From assembly GCA_037953625.1 (NCBI GenBank), contig CM075656.1:88989001-89053000 (forward strand): a stretch of DNA of 64,000 nucleotides, read 5' to 3'. Source of the stretch: Crotalaria pallida (lineage: Eukaryota; Streptophyta; Magnoliopsida; Fabales; Fabaceae). A model generated the notes under the pieces. That model did no database searches. It was not told the origin of the DNA and saw only the letters and a program-made list of their open reading frames with translations. Positions 25,495 through 36,905 of the stretch are shown piece after piece (position 1 is the stretch's first letter; each line of letters begins with the position of its first letter). The translations under genes and the position numbers were made by a program.

Positions 25495-25600
25495 CGTAAA
25501 ACATTATAAAGTAAAATGTTTTTTGTGGGCCATTGATGTGACACACCTCATGAGACACCAGGATTTTTATGTGAATGGATTTGCCTAATATCGAAACAAT
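25495..25600 (+). repeat. Duplicated block C, copy 1
   Basis: AAAATGTTTTTTGTGGGCCA through ACACACCTCATGAGACACCA and TTTTTATGTGAATGGATTTG is a diverged copy of the sequences at 34690-34775, 43150-43220 and 43335-43405. Confidence 0.75.
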
Positions 25601-25693
25601 TATTATGTGGTCCAGGATTACATAATCCAATTATTCTTAATGTGATATACTTCTAAAGATGACAAATAGCGTGAGAGCCTTGATCTAAAAATG

Positions 25694-25703
25694 TATATAT
25701 AAA
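25694..25703 (+). promoter_or_regulatory. TATA box candidate of lipase 1
   Basis: TATATATAAA lies 161 bases before the first ATG (25864). Position is plausible; no other element was identified. Confidence 0.45.
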
Positions 25704-25863
25704 GATTTGAACTCACAAAATAATACAAAAAAAATAAAAAAATACTTCTTCCCTTTGTTACTTAAGAGACAAGTTTAGTGTCAAATCTAGTGATACAAAT
25801 AACAAAATTATAATATAAAGGGAGAAAACAAAGAAGAGGTAAGATAATCCTTTGCCTAGGAAC

Positions 25864-28138
25864 ATGAAAACCAAGGCCTCTGATACCATCACAAGATTCA
25901 TTTGTTGTTTGAATAAGAACAAGAACAAGAAGAAGAAGGAGATGGAGGAGGAGGACCACATCATAGCAAACAATTGGCAACAACTCAGCGGTAAAAATCA
26001 TTGGAAGGGTCTGCTGGACCCTCTTGACATCGATCTTCGGCGTTACATCATACACTATGGTGAAATGGCTCAAGCAACATATGATGCTTTCAATACACAG
26101 AAAGCATCAAAGTTTGCAGGAAGCAGCAAATATGCCAAGAAGCACTTTTTCTCAAAGGTGGCTTTGGAAAATGGTAACCCCTTCAAGTACGTTGTCACAA
26201 AGTTTCTGTATGCAACTTCATCAATCCCTCTCCCTGATGCATTTATCATCAAGTCCTTGTCAAGGGAGGCTTGGAGCAAGGAATCAAATTGGATAGGATT
26301 TGTTGCTGTTGCCACTGATGAAGGGAGAGATGCTTTAGGGAGAAGGGACATTGTTATTGCTTGGAGAGGAACGGTTCAAACCTTAGAGTGGATTAATGAT
26401 CTTGAATTTATTTTGGTCCCTGCTCCAGAAGTGTTTGGTAAGAACACTGATCCTAAAGTGCACCAGGGCTGGTACTCCATTTACACGTCCGAAGATCCCC
26501 GTTCTCTCTTCAATAAGACCAGTGCCAGAAGCCAGGTAAATTATACTTTTCAAGTTTTTTTTTTTTCATGAGAAATTTATGGTTGAGCATATTTGAGGAA
26601 CATATGAATGGGATTGTAATTGAAAAGAGAAGTTACTAATTGAGTGAAAGTAACTTATTGTGTTTAGTCTGCTTTGGCAAATTGTGCTTTCACTAATGTT
26701 TGCTGTCAGAGTTCAGTGATGTTTGCTGTCAAAGTTCAGATATATGGCACTGTACATTAATGCTGCTGGGACGGGGTTTTTTTAATTTATTATCACTTGG
26801 TGGCGCTGGCGCTGATGCTTTTGTAATATAATAGAGTAATTCATCTCTATGTGGCACTAGGGGGTCTTTGGATAACGTAACCGAAATTATTTATGCTCTG
26901 AAATCTGAATGTGGTTTTTCTTGTTTGACAATGGTTTGTATTTTTGTTTGTGTGGGAATTGAAGTATGTATTTTGCTCTATTTGAAATGAAATTTTTAAA
27001 AAACATGGAGTGAAAGTAATTCTCTTTTTAATAAGCCCTCTAGAAAAAGTGACATTTAATTAATGCCAAAAGGCTAGATAAAAAAATTATATGTTCAACA
27101 CCATGAAAGGAAAAACTTTCTTATAATTAAAGGAAAAACTTTCATATAATTAGTTATGGAACTTGTCATCTTGTTTAATTAATGGGGGTAGGAGATCATA
27201 AATTGAATGTTGTTAAGATTTGTAATGATAGCAAAAAAAATTTCTTCAAGAGGGAGGATAGAATAAATCACAACTAAGCACAATTAAAGAGAAATTCAAG
27301 CAAGGATATAAAATAAGATATGAAGGACCAATTATCATTTACATTAATTACATATGTACAGCAGTGTGATCATTCATTCATGATGACTGATAATTCTCCC
27401 AATTCAATAGAAAATAGACAAAGCATGACCAATTGATACATCAATTCGGGTTGAAAAGTACGAATAGAGAATAACGTTGTTTTATTGATGGTGATAATTA
27501 ATTATTATATTGTGCAGGTCTTAAGTGAGGTTAGAAGGTTGGTGAAGTTATTTGAGGGTGAAGAACTAAGCATAACTGTAACAGGACACAGTTTAGGAGC
27601 TGCAATCGCAACCCTTAATGCAGTTGACATTGTTGCAAATCGATACAACAAGCCAAGTGATGATCATAGTGCAAACCCTGCACCTGTCACAGCCTTCGTA
27701 TTTGCCAGTCCAAGAGTTGGTGATTCCAACTTTGAGAAAGTATTTTATGAATACAAAGAACTGAGAACGTTACGCGTCCGAAATGAGTTTGACATTGTTC
27801 CAAACTATCCTTTGGTTGGGTATGCTGATATGGGAGAGGAGTTGAAGATTGATACCCGAAAATCCAAGTACTTAAAGAATCCCGGGAATCCATCTAGCTT
27901 TCATAACTTGGAATGTTACTTGCATGGAGTGGCAGGAACACAAGGGAGCAATAATGAAGGGTTCAAACTAGAGGTGAATCGTGATATTGCACTTGTGAAT
28001 AAGGCCATTGATGCATTGAAAGATGAATATCTTGTGCCTGTGTCATGGTGGATTGAGAAGAATAAGGGTATGGTTCAACAAGAAGATGGTTCATGGAAGT
28101 TCATGGATCATGAGGTGGATATTGAAGATAGCTTTTGA
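25864..28138 (+). CDS. Class-III lipase, phospholipase A1-II (DAD1-like) type, copy 1
   Basis: Two exons (25864-26535 and 27518-28138, GT-AG, phase 0) give 430 aa from the first ATG. The paralogue at 49856 starts where ATG 25942 lies, which would give 404 aa; the extra 26 residues are basic (KNKNKNKKKKE) and lack a clear target signal. The lipase_3 nucleophile elbow is GHSLGAA (Ser 249, or 223 from the second ATG); DIVPNYP supplies the likely Asp and LHGVAG the likely His. Family enzymes remove the sn-1 acyl chain of phospholipids or galactolipids; without a chloroplast transit peptide this member is probably cytosolic (PLA1-II class). The protein matches copy 2 almost throughout (for example DELYLVPV-like region and KNKGMVQQEDGSW). 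It lacks the first intron of copy 2. Upstream lie duplicated blocks B and C. Confidence 0.92.
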
Positions 28139-29098
28139 TTCTTGAGATTCGAAAGTGGTTATTACTGTAACTATCATCACTTTCACATTTGAGGTTATTG
28201 TCATTTTGTGCTGCTAAGTGTGTGTTTGTGCTGTTTGAACAGATTTAATTATTATGTATTTAGTTAGAATCTTATCTTATTTGTTTTATTACATGATTAT
28301 GTCCGGATCGTCCAAGTGTAGTAGTACCATGCTCGTGAAGATTATCATACCAAAAATACATTTTCTCTTTTTCCAATAAACACCTCTATTATTTGCTATG
28401 GTTAATTTTCATTTTCATTATGCAATTATAAGGGGCTTTGTGAATTACAGTAGAAGCTAAGGAATCGGTTTAATAAACGTTGTGAGTGAATTTATTAATA
28501 GGTAGTTGGATAATTTATCATCTGAGAAATACTAGTGGAATATTTGAGCTATTGAGCAAGGGAACAAATGAGCAAATGGGGTAAGCGGTGGTGCTCCTTG
28601 CTCTTTGAGGCATATTCCTCTAAAGTTTTACTGCAAGCATTGACAGAGTTATTGATTAAGCATAAAATCTTTATGTGGTTGATTGGGTGGGTAAGTGGGT
28701 TATATGTGTGGGAAGCACGAAGGACAAATTGTATGGCTTTCTCGTAAGAATAATATTCAAAAATTGGATTAGGTGTGTCGTACGCACGTACCGAAGTCAA
28801 GAGTGTAGGTAATTTTTTCCCCAAATTAACATGCATAATGATCCTCTAGTGTATGCATAATTTAGTATTAAAAAATATTGATAAATATTAAAATTTTAAA
28901 CTTCATACACTAATTTCCTAAAATATAAAGGGTATTTAAAAAAAATATTGGAAAAAGGTCAAAAAACGAAAAGGGGAGTTAAAAATAAAAACCCTTCCTA
29001 TTTTTTTATTGGTGCTTTGATCCATTGGCTTGTATTGTTTCTAGTGTTTTGTTAGACATTTGATATGTTCATGTTAATGGGTTAAAGTATTGATTTTT
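28139..29098. other. 3' flank of lipase 1, nothing recognised
   Basis: The presumed 3' UTR is followed by AT-rich DNA. Open frames are short and show no family likeness. Confidence 0.5.
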
Positions 29099-29389
29099 AG
29101 TGGGGTTTTTGTCATCCCACTTGTGACTAGAGATATCTCATTTAATATTTTTTATAATTTAACTTTATCCTTTTAAAAAAAACTGAGTATAAAATGAGTC
29201 GTGATTCATAAGTCACAGTCAACTAATTAAAAATATGGGACCTATAGATCACAACCATGAATTAAAAAAAAATCATTAGGATGGTAAGGTATACCTCACA
29301 ATAAAAAAAATTATGTTAAGGTCTAGAGGTGTACCAAAAAATGTTCAAGAAGGGAGGCACAAATGCTAACAAGACAAAGAGAGAAGGGA

Positions 29390-30880
29390 CAAAAAACTGG
29401 TTGCACAGAACTTCTGGATCTACTATTTCCATGTCTAATGGAAAAGACCAGGGACGGATCCACTCATGAAGCAGTGGGGGCACGTGCCCCACAAAATTGT
29501 TCTATTTTTTAAAAACATATATGTACATATAATCATATATGTTTGTCTTAGATATAGTGCACTCATTGACATATGTTTGTATGTGCTTGGATTGATGGTA
29601 TGATGATCTTTTTTTTTTCTAACAGGTCTATAGTTCGACACTTATAGCTATAGAAATTTTATTTTTCCTTAACTCGAACAATAATTATTGAAGCTAAGAT
29701 TTTTTTATTTTATAATTTTATTGTTGTGAGATAATATTATTATTACATGAATATTGTATATATTTTATATTTTGTAATGATAGAGTATATTTCAATTATG
29801 ATAGTAATTAATATGTATTTCTATTTCTTACTTATCTCGTCCCACAAAGATAGTAAATATTTGAAAAGTCAAAAAATTAAAAGGAACATGCTTTTAATAT
29901 TTTTCTTATCACATCAACTAATTAACCAACTTGTAATTTAATACATCTTATGTTGATTAACCACTCAAAATTCATAATATGCAATTTTTATGCATATTTA
30001 TTACTATCATAATTTTGATTTGAGGTAATAGCTAGCTTTTACAAATTTTTACTATCTTTTAGGGAAAATTCATAATAGATTGAAGATATGAAGTTAAAAG
30101 ATTGTATAAAGATACTAGGAAACTGTGTTTATTACCTCTTAAATAATGAGTAAATCTTTTATATTTCAATGCATAAATAATGTATTTAATCACTTATTCT
30201 CAATTAAAGATTGAGGTTAAAAAAAAAGATCATAGTGATAATTATGATATATTGCCCCCACAAGTAAAACTTTCTGGATTTGTCACCGGAAAAGAATGAT
30301 CTCTTGGCTATACCATTACCAGTAGCACTACCATTGCAGCCTTCAATGGAAGTTATGGAACTGACCTCATTGATTTGCTTGTTCTGCAATGCTTCTTGAA
30401 TTGCCAAATAAAAGTGTCTGATCTGTCCCCTGATGAGTCCATTGAAAAAGACCAAGAGAATTATTTCATTATTTCCCAATTCAATCACAACAAAATCTTC
30501 ATCACCACCAATGTCGGTTTTTTTTTTTTTTTATTTATAATCCACCAATGTCGTTTTCATCATTATCTTGAGGAGAATTATTAGAACTTTAGAAGGCCTT
30601 GTGTTGTTGTTGAGAAGCTAATCAATTTGGAACTTGCTTGTCAAAGAAATGCTCGTTCTACAAAGTGGACAATTGGCATTTTTCTGAAGCCAAACATCAA
30701 TGCAGTGAATGTAACACATGGCTTCAATTTGGTATAATCTTAAGCTTCTCATCTTCTTGAAACTCATTCAAGCAAACAGCACACTCTTTTTTATCACCAC
30801 CACTCCCTTTTTCTTATGATGAAGAACCATAATAATGTTGTGACACAGAGACCAAGTATCTTCTGCTTACAAGATACATA
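29390..30880 (-). pseudogene. RING-H2 (ATL-type) E3 ligase pseudogene split by a hAT element
   Basis: The minus strand reads DKKECAVCLNEFQEDEKLKI, then IPN-stop-SHVLH, CIDVWLQKNANCPLCRTSI and LTSKFQID, matching the C3H2C3 RING of ATL ligases, but with a stop and a small disruption between the third Cys region and the paired His. Downstream DFVVIELGNNE and NGIAKRSFFS recall the conserved tail of the same family. The tail is cut at the hAT insertion and resumes after it as LDMEIVDPEVLCN. It is non-functional through the RING lesion alone. Confidence 0.8.
29448..30287. mobile_element. Non-autonomous hAT element with 8-bp TSD
   Basis: Perfect 8-bp repeats GGAAAAGA flank it (29440-29447, 30288-30295). 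The ends CCAGGGACGGATCC and, inverted, GGTGACAAATCC, each followed by TGGGGGCA, form imperfect terminal repeats typical of hAT elements. It is 840 bp, AT-rich inside and has no transposase. Confidence 0.85.
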
Positions 30881-30956
30881 TCCAGATATGTTATAGAAAA
30901 TGCAGCCAAATGGGTTCTCTCATATGTTGAATATATAATATTTATGTATTTAGTCT

Positions 30957-31530
30957 GAAAGTTGGAGTTGTTTTGATTTTAGTCATGTTAGCAGTTAATG
31001 AATTTTTTCTAAAAGTTTTTTTGACCTTGACTAATCTTTAATTATCTTGAAAATTTAGTTTTAGCCGATGTCGTTAGGAAAAATCTGTTAACTGCTGATG
31101 TTGTTCATGGAATGTCAAATCAACATACACATGTGCAAATATTGCATACTATCAGTATGATGACGTGAATGATCTAAACTCGCATGAGCAAAAGGGTCAA
31201 AGCCCAATTCACAAACACATTTGGGTTGAACTTTGACATTTTTGCTCCTATGGGCCCGGACCATCTACGTTATCCTACTGGTGGCACACAGTACTTGCAC
31301 ACATGTATATTGGCGTTCCATTAGTCATGTTAGCAGTTAATGAATTTTTTCTAACGACATGGACTAAAACCAAATTTTCAAACAATTAAGGATGAGTATG
31401 AATTTTTTCTAACGACATGGACTAAAACAAAATTTTCAAAACAATTAAGAATGAGTCAAGGTCAAAAAATACTTCTAAGGACCAAAATCAAAAGACTCTC
31501 AACTTTATATCTCAAGATCAAAACATTTTA
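30957..31530. mobile_element. Foldback element with internal duplication
   Basis: Left arm GTCATGTTAGCAGTTAATGA...CTTGAAAATTTAGTTTTAG and an inverted right arm (CTAAAACAAAATTTTCAAAA...GACTCTCAACTTT) bracket the element. A piece of the right arm (GAATTTTTTCTAACGACATG) is present twice in tandem near 31345 and 31400. Confidence 0.65.
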
Positions 31531-31734
31531 TTTCGGCAGTGAGATATACCAGACATTATGTGAAAAAAAAAAGTGAAATTTTAAATAATAAAATAAGTGG
31601 AATGTCTTTAATTACAAGTGGGATGGCAATAGCCCCACTTATGACTTATTAATTATACTTGTTCTCTTTTGATACAAACTTTGGCCCAAAATGGAAATGG
31701 GCTCTTCCACCATTATCTATGTTTTTCTTCTTCG

Positions 31735-31965
31735 AGAAAATATATATAAAAAAAATTAATTAATTTTTTTAAAATTTTGTTTTATTTTCAATTTAATTTT
31801 TCACAAAATTTTTTTAAAAATAATTATTTTATTTAATTTTATTTAATTTTTAATTTTATTTTTTTAAAATAATTTTATTTTTTTATAAATTTGAAAAATT
31901 AAATATAATTAATTAATTTTTTAATAAATGTAATTTTAGTTTGTATGATAAATCGAAGGAGTATA
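31735..31965. mobile_element. Decayed Stowaway-like MITE
   Basis: AT-rich sequence of the same layout as the MITE at 53461-53727, ending AAATCGAAGGAGTA; the left end is eroded. Confidence 0.4.
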
Positions 31966-31982
31966 AGTTAACAACGTAAGAC

Positions 31983-32156
31983 GATATAATAGGAGTACTA
32001 TTTTTTTTTTTAAAGTGACTTGTAATAATTTAATGAGGTACGACGTTCTAACACATTAACAAGGGACAGATATAATAGGAGTACTATTTTTTTTGGTTAA
32101 AGTGACTTGTAAAAATTTAAGTAGGTACGACGTTCTAACACATTAACAAGGGACAG
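31983..32156 (+). repeat. ~92-bp tandem duplication
   Basis: GATATAATAGGAGTACTATT through GTACGACGTTCTAACACATT and AACAAGGGACAG occurs twice in direct tandem with few differences. Confidence 0.9.
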
Positions 32157-32199
32157 AGGGAGTATATTTTCCTGCACTAAAACATAGATGGTCATTTCT

Positions 32200-33010
32200 T
32201 AGTTGAAGCATGCACGATAATTAATTAACGGGAGTTGGCTCAACTGTTGCGATTCTGGCAACTTAAGAACTTGGGAATATGATCTAACTAAGAAGCTTCA
32301 ATGCAATTTCGATTCCTGGTTAACGCATCCCGTTGAGAGAGGCATAAGAACATGATCTCGTGCAAAATTAATCTCAAAAGTTCTTTGGTATTAAAGATGC
32401 TATTGGGAACCCTTGTGATACTCACCAAAGATAAAAGAAAAAAAAAACAACAAGCAGTATAATCACAAACTCCGGATGGAAGATAAAATTGCCTAGCTAA
32501 CTTTTGGGTAAAATTGCCTAGATAACTTCTAGGTAAAATTTAACGCGTAAGACAACCCAGTTGGTGGCTGCAGGGACATTTAGGATTTTCCCTCCCCCAG
32601 GTCATGGGTTTTAGTCCCAGACCTCCCATGTAAAAAAAAAAAAAAAACTTCTAGGAAGAAATATCGTATCTCACACTGAGAGCCTGACACAAGATAAAAT
32701 TACCTAGCTAACTTTTGGGTAAATCATTGAATTTTTAAAATAAAATTTGTTTTGATAATTTAATTTATGGGTAAATCATTTTACATGGTAGAAAACTTTT
32801 TTTTTAAATTTTATTTTTAAGAAATAGAGAGGATTGGTCGGTCCAAAAATAGCGGTCAAAAATGGCAGATGGACACCAATAATGATATATAAATCTAAAA
32901 AAATACACAAATAGGCAAATATTATTAAAAAAATGATAGTATAGGTTACTTGTTAACTAATTATAATTAAATTAAGGGTTTTTTTATTAATTATAATTAA
33001 ATTAAGGGTG
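32200..33010 (+). repeat. Duplicated block A, copy 1 (downstream of lipase 1)
   Basis: GAAGCATGCACGATAATTAA, then ACTCCGGATGGAAGATAAAA through TTACATGGTAGAAAAC and AGAAATAGAGAGGATTGGTC matches 61097-61530 in the same order. Copy 1 holds extra DNA at about 32226-32440 and a SINE. Confidence 0.88.
32534..32645 (+). mobile_element. Short tRNA-type SINE with poly-A tail
   Basis: It is flanked by 10-bp repeats AACTTCTAGG (32524-32533, 32646-32655). A-box-like CCAGTTGGTGGC and B-box-like GGTTTTAGTCC are present, then a run of A. The paralogous block at 61190-61205 has the uninterrupted site (AACTTAGCTTCTGGGAAG). Confidence 0.8.
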
Positions 33011-33136
33011 TTTTTATTTAGGTGTGGTAGTTTTACAAATAATTTATTTACCAAATTGGGGTAGTATCACTCCAGTTTACTTAAGTAATTGACCGACAGC
33101 TTTGATCCGTCGATCCCCAATCGGTTTTGATATACT

Positions 33137-33743
33137 CAGCCCTAAAGACTGAGTTTAAGCATTAAATAGTTTCCTCTTTTCACTTATTCCAACAATTTAC
33201 AACATTTATTAGTATTAATTAGGATTAATTAAAAATATATATTTTTTGTTTATTGTCTTAATTCTTCTGATTTGATATTTGATATTTTTTACAATGCTTT
33301 TTGTATCCTTTTCTCTTTGATTTTTTCTCTTCTAAGTTTTGCTTTTTAAAAAAGAAAACTTGTAAAAAAACAACAACCTACAACTTAACAAAGGGAGAAT
33401 GAAGAGGTAAGAAGCCACCTTCACCTATACTTTAATTTTTGTACCTCTATTTAATTTATTTGAAACTTTATTTTTAAAACCACAAAACAAAATATACCAC
33501 CCTATTCAAGGAAAACCGCTTTGTTCAGTTGTAAGGTTGTTATTTTTTATAAGTTTATATATATATGGAAAGGATACAATAATTGCAAAAGGCATTATAA
33601 AAAATATCAAATCAGAAGAATTAAAGGTAATAAATAAAAAAGATATGTTTTTAGTTAATCCTAATTAATACTAATAAATATTGTTGATGGAATAAATTTA
33701 AAAAAAAAACTATTTAATGTTTAAACTCAACCCATAGGTCTGA
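33137..33743. mobile_element. Foldback element with ~170-bp arms
   Basis: The left arm GAGTTTAAGCATTAAATAGT...ATTAGTATTAATTAGGATTA...TCTTCTGATTTGATATTT and the inverted right arm (33580-33740) carry the same phrases in the same order on opposite strands. The centre (33320-33570) is unrelated. Confidence 0.8.
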
Positions 33744-33769
33744 TTATATCAAAATACTATAATCTTTTG

Positions 33770-34140
33770 TACTTTTATGATTTTCCTATAATCTTTTGTA
33801 CTAACACTTGTATAAGACTATAAGAGTAAAGAGATTTGAGAGTGCATTGAAGACATGGCTGGCATTTTAAGGAGGAATCTTGCCAGTAATTAATTATTTT
33901 CATGATGGTGAAAGGTCAAGATTTTATGCATGGATGGATAATATAGGTTCAAATCTTTTGACTCTCTCTTTATTCTTGACTTAATTAAATCTCGTCTAAT
34001 TAAGAAAAAATGTTTACTTTATATTTATCTGTTTAGATATAAATTCACAAATTACTAAAATTAAATAATTTTATAAACGCATGAAACTCTTAATTTTCTT
34101 TTTAATATTTAAAATTTATTTTTTCATCAACTATCATTAA
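33770..34140 (+). repeat. Duplicated block B, copy 2
   Basis: ATAATCTTTTGTACTAACAC through ATGGCTGGCATTTTAAGGAG and GATGGTGAAAGGTCAAG matches 24770-25140 with small indels. Confidence 0.88.
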
Positions 34141-34559
34141 TGTTATTTCTTTAACTAATTACTCCAACATCAATATTAGTCCAACAATTATATTTTCAAT
34201 ATCTTTCAAAGGGAAAAAAATGAAAATTAGTTTTTGAACTTCTAAAAAAAAATATCCGAAAAAAACATATAAATAAAATCGGTAGGAGTTCACAGTTTCG
34301 TTCAAATGTAATCTAGTGCAATTACTTAGTACTGCCTTTCTTTTGAAAACAAGCTACTATTAGCTAGAGCAGAATTAAAAGATAAGCTACCTCTAATCAG
34401 TAAAGAAAAGTTTTCTTTTTTTCGGTTACCGATTAAAGTTTTAACTGGAGGACAAAGAGAGACAGTAGTAGGGAAGATACCAAGATTCACACCATTTAAA
34501 CTCATGTTTTCTGTTTCAACCTTACTGCGAAACAAGCACATGCGTGATATTCATGTTTT

Positions 34560-34775
34560 CTGAAGCTTAGAACAAAACAACATAAAGCCAAATGTTCATT
34601 GTTACCACATGCGTGATATTCAAATTTTACGTGAATAAAGCCATATAATTAATAATCTATATGCATGTAAAACAGGACGATATAATTCAAAATGTTTTTC
34701 TTTTGCCGTAGGTGTACGTGATACGTGATACGTACACCTAGTGAGACACTGGAATTTTATGTGAATGGGGTCTAA
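34560..34775 (+). repeat. Duplicated block C, copy 2 (5' part)
   Basis: AGAACAAAACAACATAAAGC, TTTTACGTGAATAAAGCCAT, ACACCTAGTGAGACACTGGA and TTTTATGTGAATGGGGT match 42750-43420. The copy breaks near 34775 and its next phrase (GGGGTCACACAATATTGC) resumes at 35398. Confidence 0.82.
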
Positions 34776-34854
34776 GATTCGAAAATGAGTATGATACAGT
34801 TGAATCTGAAGAGAGAAAATGCTTGGAAGAAGAATCTAGAAGAGCAAGGACGTA

Positions 34855-35012
34855 GCTTAGTTGGAGCAGATGGGAGCTCCTGCTTCCCTGAGTTTTTATA
34901 ACCATTATGTACATATTAATAGCACAAAAGACCTTAGTCCAAGTATTGGAGTATTAGTGGTTAAGGCTTACCTGCTACATATGCAGGTCGCGTGTTCCAC
35001 TCCCAGTGGCAC
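34855..35012 (+). mobile_element. Two tRNA-like segments, possible dimeric SINE
   Basis: TAGCTTAGTTGG near 34855 matches the Pol III A-box consensus. About 95 bases on, TTAGTGGTTAAGGC and GTCGCGTGTTCCACTCCC resemble a second A and B box with tRNA-like spacing. No target duplication was found. Confidence 0.45.
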
Positions 35013-35039
35013 AATTAATTTTTACAACTAATAATAGTA

Positions 35040-35400
35040 CAAATTAATATATGAAAACATTCAAAATTTTGAAAATGAATTTATGGAAATCTATTTCTCA
35101 ACTGTAAAGTTATTACAAGGCTCTATATATAGTTAGTAGTTATTCTAACTAACTTGCTTATCAACTAAGTCAGAAACTAACTAATTCAAGTGGCATTATA
35201 CCTAACTAATTACACTATGAATGATTAGTTAATAGATACATTGAATCTGTACATTTGCTACCTAACTAATTACACTATGAATGATTAGTTAATAGATACA
35301 TTGAATCTGTACATTTGCTATTGTGAGTTTATTGTTACTTGCGCAGTTTATTGTTACTTGTTGCGCAAGTAACAAGTATTAGATTCACTTAGTTAATATG
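35040..35400 (-). repeat. Possible Copia solo-LTR fragment
   Basis: The minus strand shows CTATATATAGAGCCTTGTAA followed by a leader-like run, as in many plant Copia LTRs, and the segment interrupts block C. Clear TG...CA ends were not found. Confidence 0.35.
35201..35320 (+). repeat. Perfect 60-bp tandem duplication
   Basis: CCTAACTAATTACACTATGA through ATTGAATCTGTACATTTGCT repeats exactly once with a 60-bp period and no visible difference, so it is young. Confidence 0.95.
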
Positions 35401-35483
35401 GGGTCACACAATATTGCTTGTTTAACATGAAGAACTTTTAAAGGTGAGAAAGCAAAAGCATATTATTAAAAACTTTTAGAAAA

Positions 35484-36890
35484 GCATCCTAAGGTGTTTC
35501 GAGCTGTGTTCTAGTCTAAAAATAAATTTCTCAAAAAGTAGTCTTATTGGAGTTAAAGTTCATCCCTCAACATCTCAACAGTGGGCAGCGAAGTTAAATT
35601 GCAAGTTGGGTCAGGTTCCATTTAAATATCTGGGCATTCCTATTGGGGCAAACCATAAGAAGAACTCCATTTGGAATCCGGTTCTTTCTTCTTTGAAATG
35701 CAGGCTCTCTTCCTGGAAAAAGAGACATTTATCTCTTGGCGGCCGTATCATTCTCCTGAAATCGGTATTGTCCTCTTTGCCTCTTTATTTCTTCTCTTTT
35801 TTTAAAGCGCCCAAATCTGTTATTAATGAAATAAATAAAATTCAACAAAGCTTTCTGTGGGGAGGAAAGGGTGATAATAGAAAGGTTTGTTGGGTAAGTT
35901 GGGATAAAGTATGCAGGTTGAAGGAGGAAGGAGGGCTGGGAATTAGAAATTTAGAATTTTTTAACTTAGCTCTGTTAGGAAAATGGAGGTGGAGGATTCT
36001 TAATGAAAATAATTATTTATGGACTAAGGTGTTAGTTTCAAAGTATGGAGGATCCGCAATTCATGGGAGCATAGAAGGAGTAAGCGAGTTATTTAAAAAA
36101 GGTTCATTGTGGTGGAGAGACTTAGGTAGATTGGGTGTATCTAGAAGTGGTGTTGAGGAGTCTTGGTTTCAAAAAGGGGTCAGGAGGGTAGTGGGGAATG
36201 GAACATGAACTAAGTTTTGGAGAGATATTTGGGTGGGGGATCAAAACTTCAAAAGTATGTTCCCTACTCTGTTCCAGGTAGCGGAAGATAAAGATTCTCT
36301 CATTGAATCTAATGGGGTATGGGATCAGGGAGTGTGGAGCTGGCAGATAAGGTGGGGGAGGGAACTTTTCAGCTGGGAAAATGCAACTCTGTCATCTTTA
36401 TGCAGGTTTCTAGTTTCGGTGACTTTGAAACAGGATCTACATGACAAGTGGATTTGGATCCATTCGGACTCACAAGCTTATACTGTAAAGAGCGCTTACC
36501 GGCAGATTCAAGGCTCACATAGCTTGGAGGATGAGGATGCTATCCAGGTGTTCAAGACTTTGTGGAATAATAATGCTCCTTTAAAGTTGGCAGCCCACGC
36601 GTGGAGAATTATGCATGAAGGAATACCAACTCGGTTGAATTTACGAAGAAGAGGAATAATTCCACAAGGACAGGATGTTTGCTGTGGGTTGTGTGGTCAA
36701 GTTGAAGAATCAACGGATCATCTGTTCTTTAGTTGTTCATTTTCTTACAAGATTTGGCAGGAGTGCTATTCTTGGTTTGGCTTTAACACAGTTTTACCGC
36801 CTCAGAAACATCAGTCTTTGCTACAACATTCAGATATGGGGAGAGCTAAAACAAAAAAGAGGAAGGAATGGTTCAACCTTTGGTCAATTA
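35484..36890 (+). pseudogene. LINE ORF2, end of reverse transcriptase plus zf-RVT domain
   Basis: The frame reads FELCSSLKINFSKSSLIGV and VPFKYLGIPIGANHKK, the thumb region of plant LINE reverse transcriptase, then WGGKGDNRKVCWVSWDKVC. The zinc-binding zf-RVT domain follows (YTVKSAYRQI, PLKLAAHAWRIMHEGIPTR, CCGLCGQVEESTDHLFFSC). One in-frame TGA at 36206-36208 interrupts GNGT/TKFWRDIW. The frame runs into foreign sequence after WFNLWSIT. The catalytic part of the polymerase and the endonuclease are absent. Confidence 0.92.
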
Positions 36891-36905
36891 CAAAACAAAG
36901 ATCTT

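Larger units (their letters stand above)
29099..31640. mobile_element. Possible larger element bounded by inverted AGTGGGG ends
   Basis: AGTGGGGTTTTTGTCATCCC at 29099 recurs inverted at 31614-31640 (AAGTGGGGCTATTGCCATCC on the minus strand). Similar sequence stands at 19835. The interval holds the RING-H2 pseudogene and a hAT insertion. Target duplications were not resolved, so the boundary reading is tentative. Confidence 0.35.

Noticed and set aside
25852..25863. Lipase 1 start at 25852
   Set aside because: The codon is TTG. The first ATG is 25864, and ATG 25942 matches the paralogue's start.
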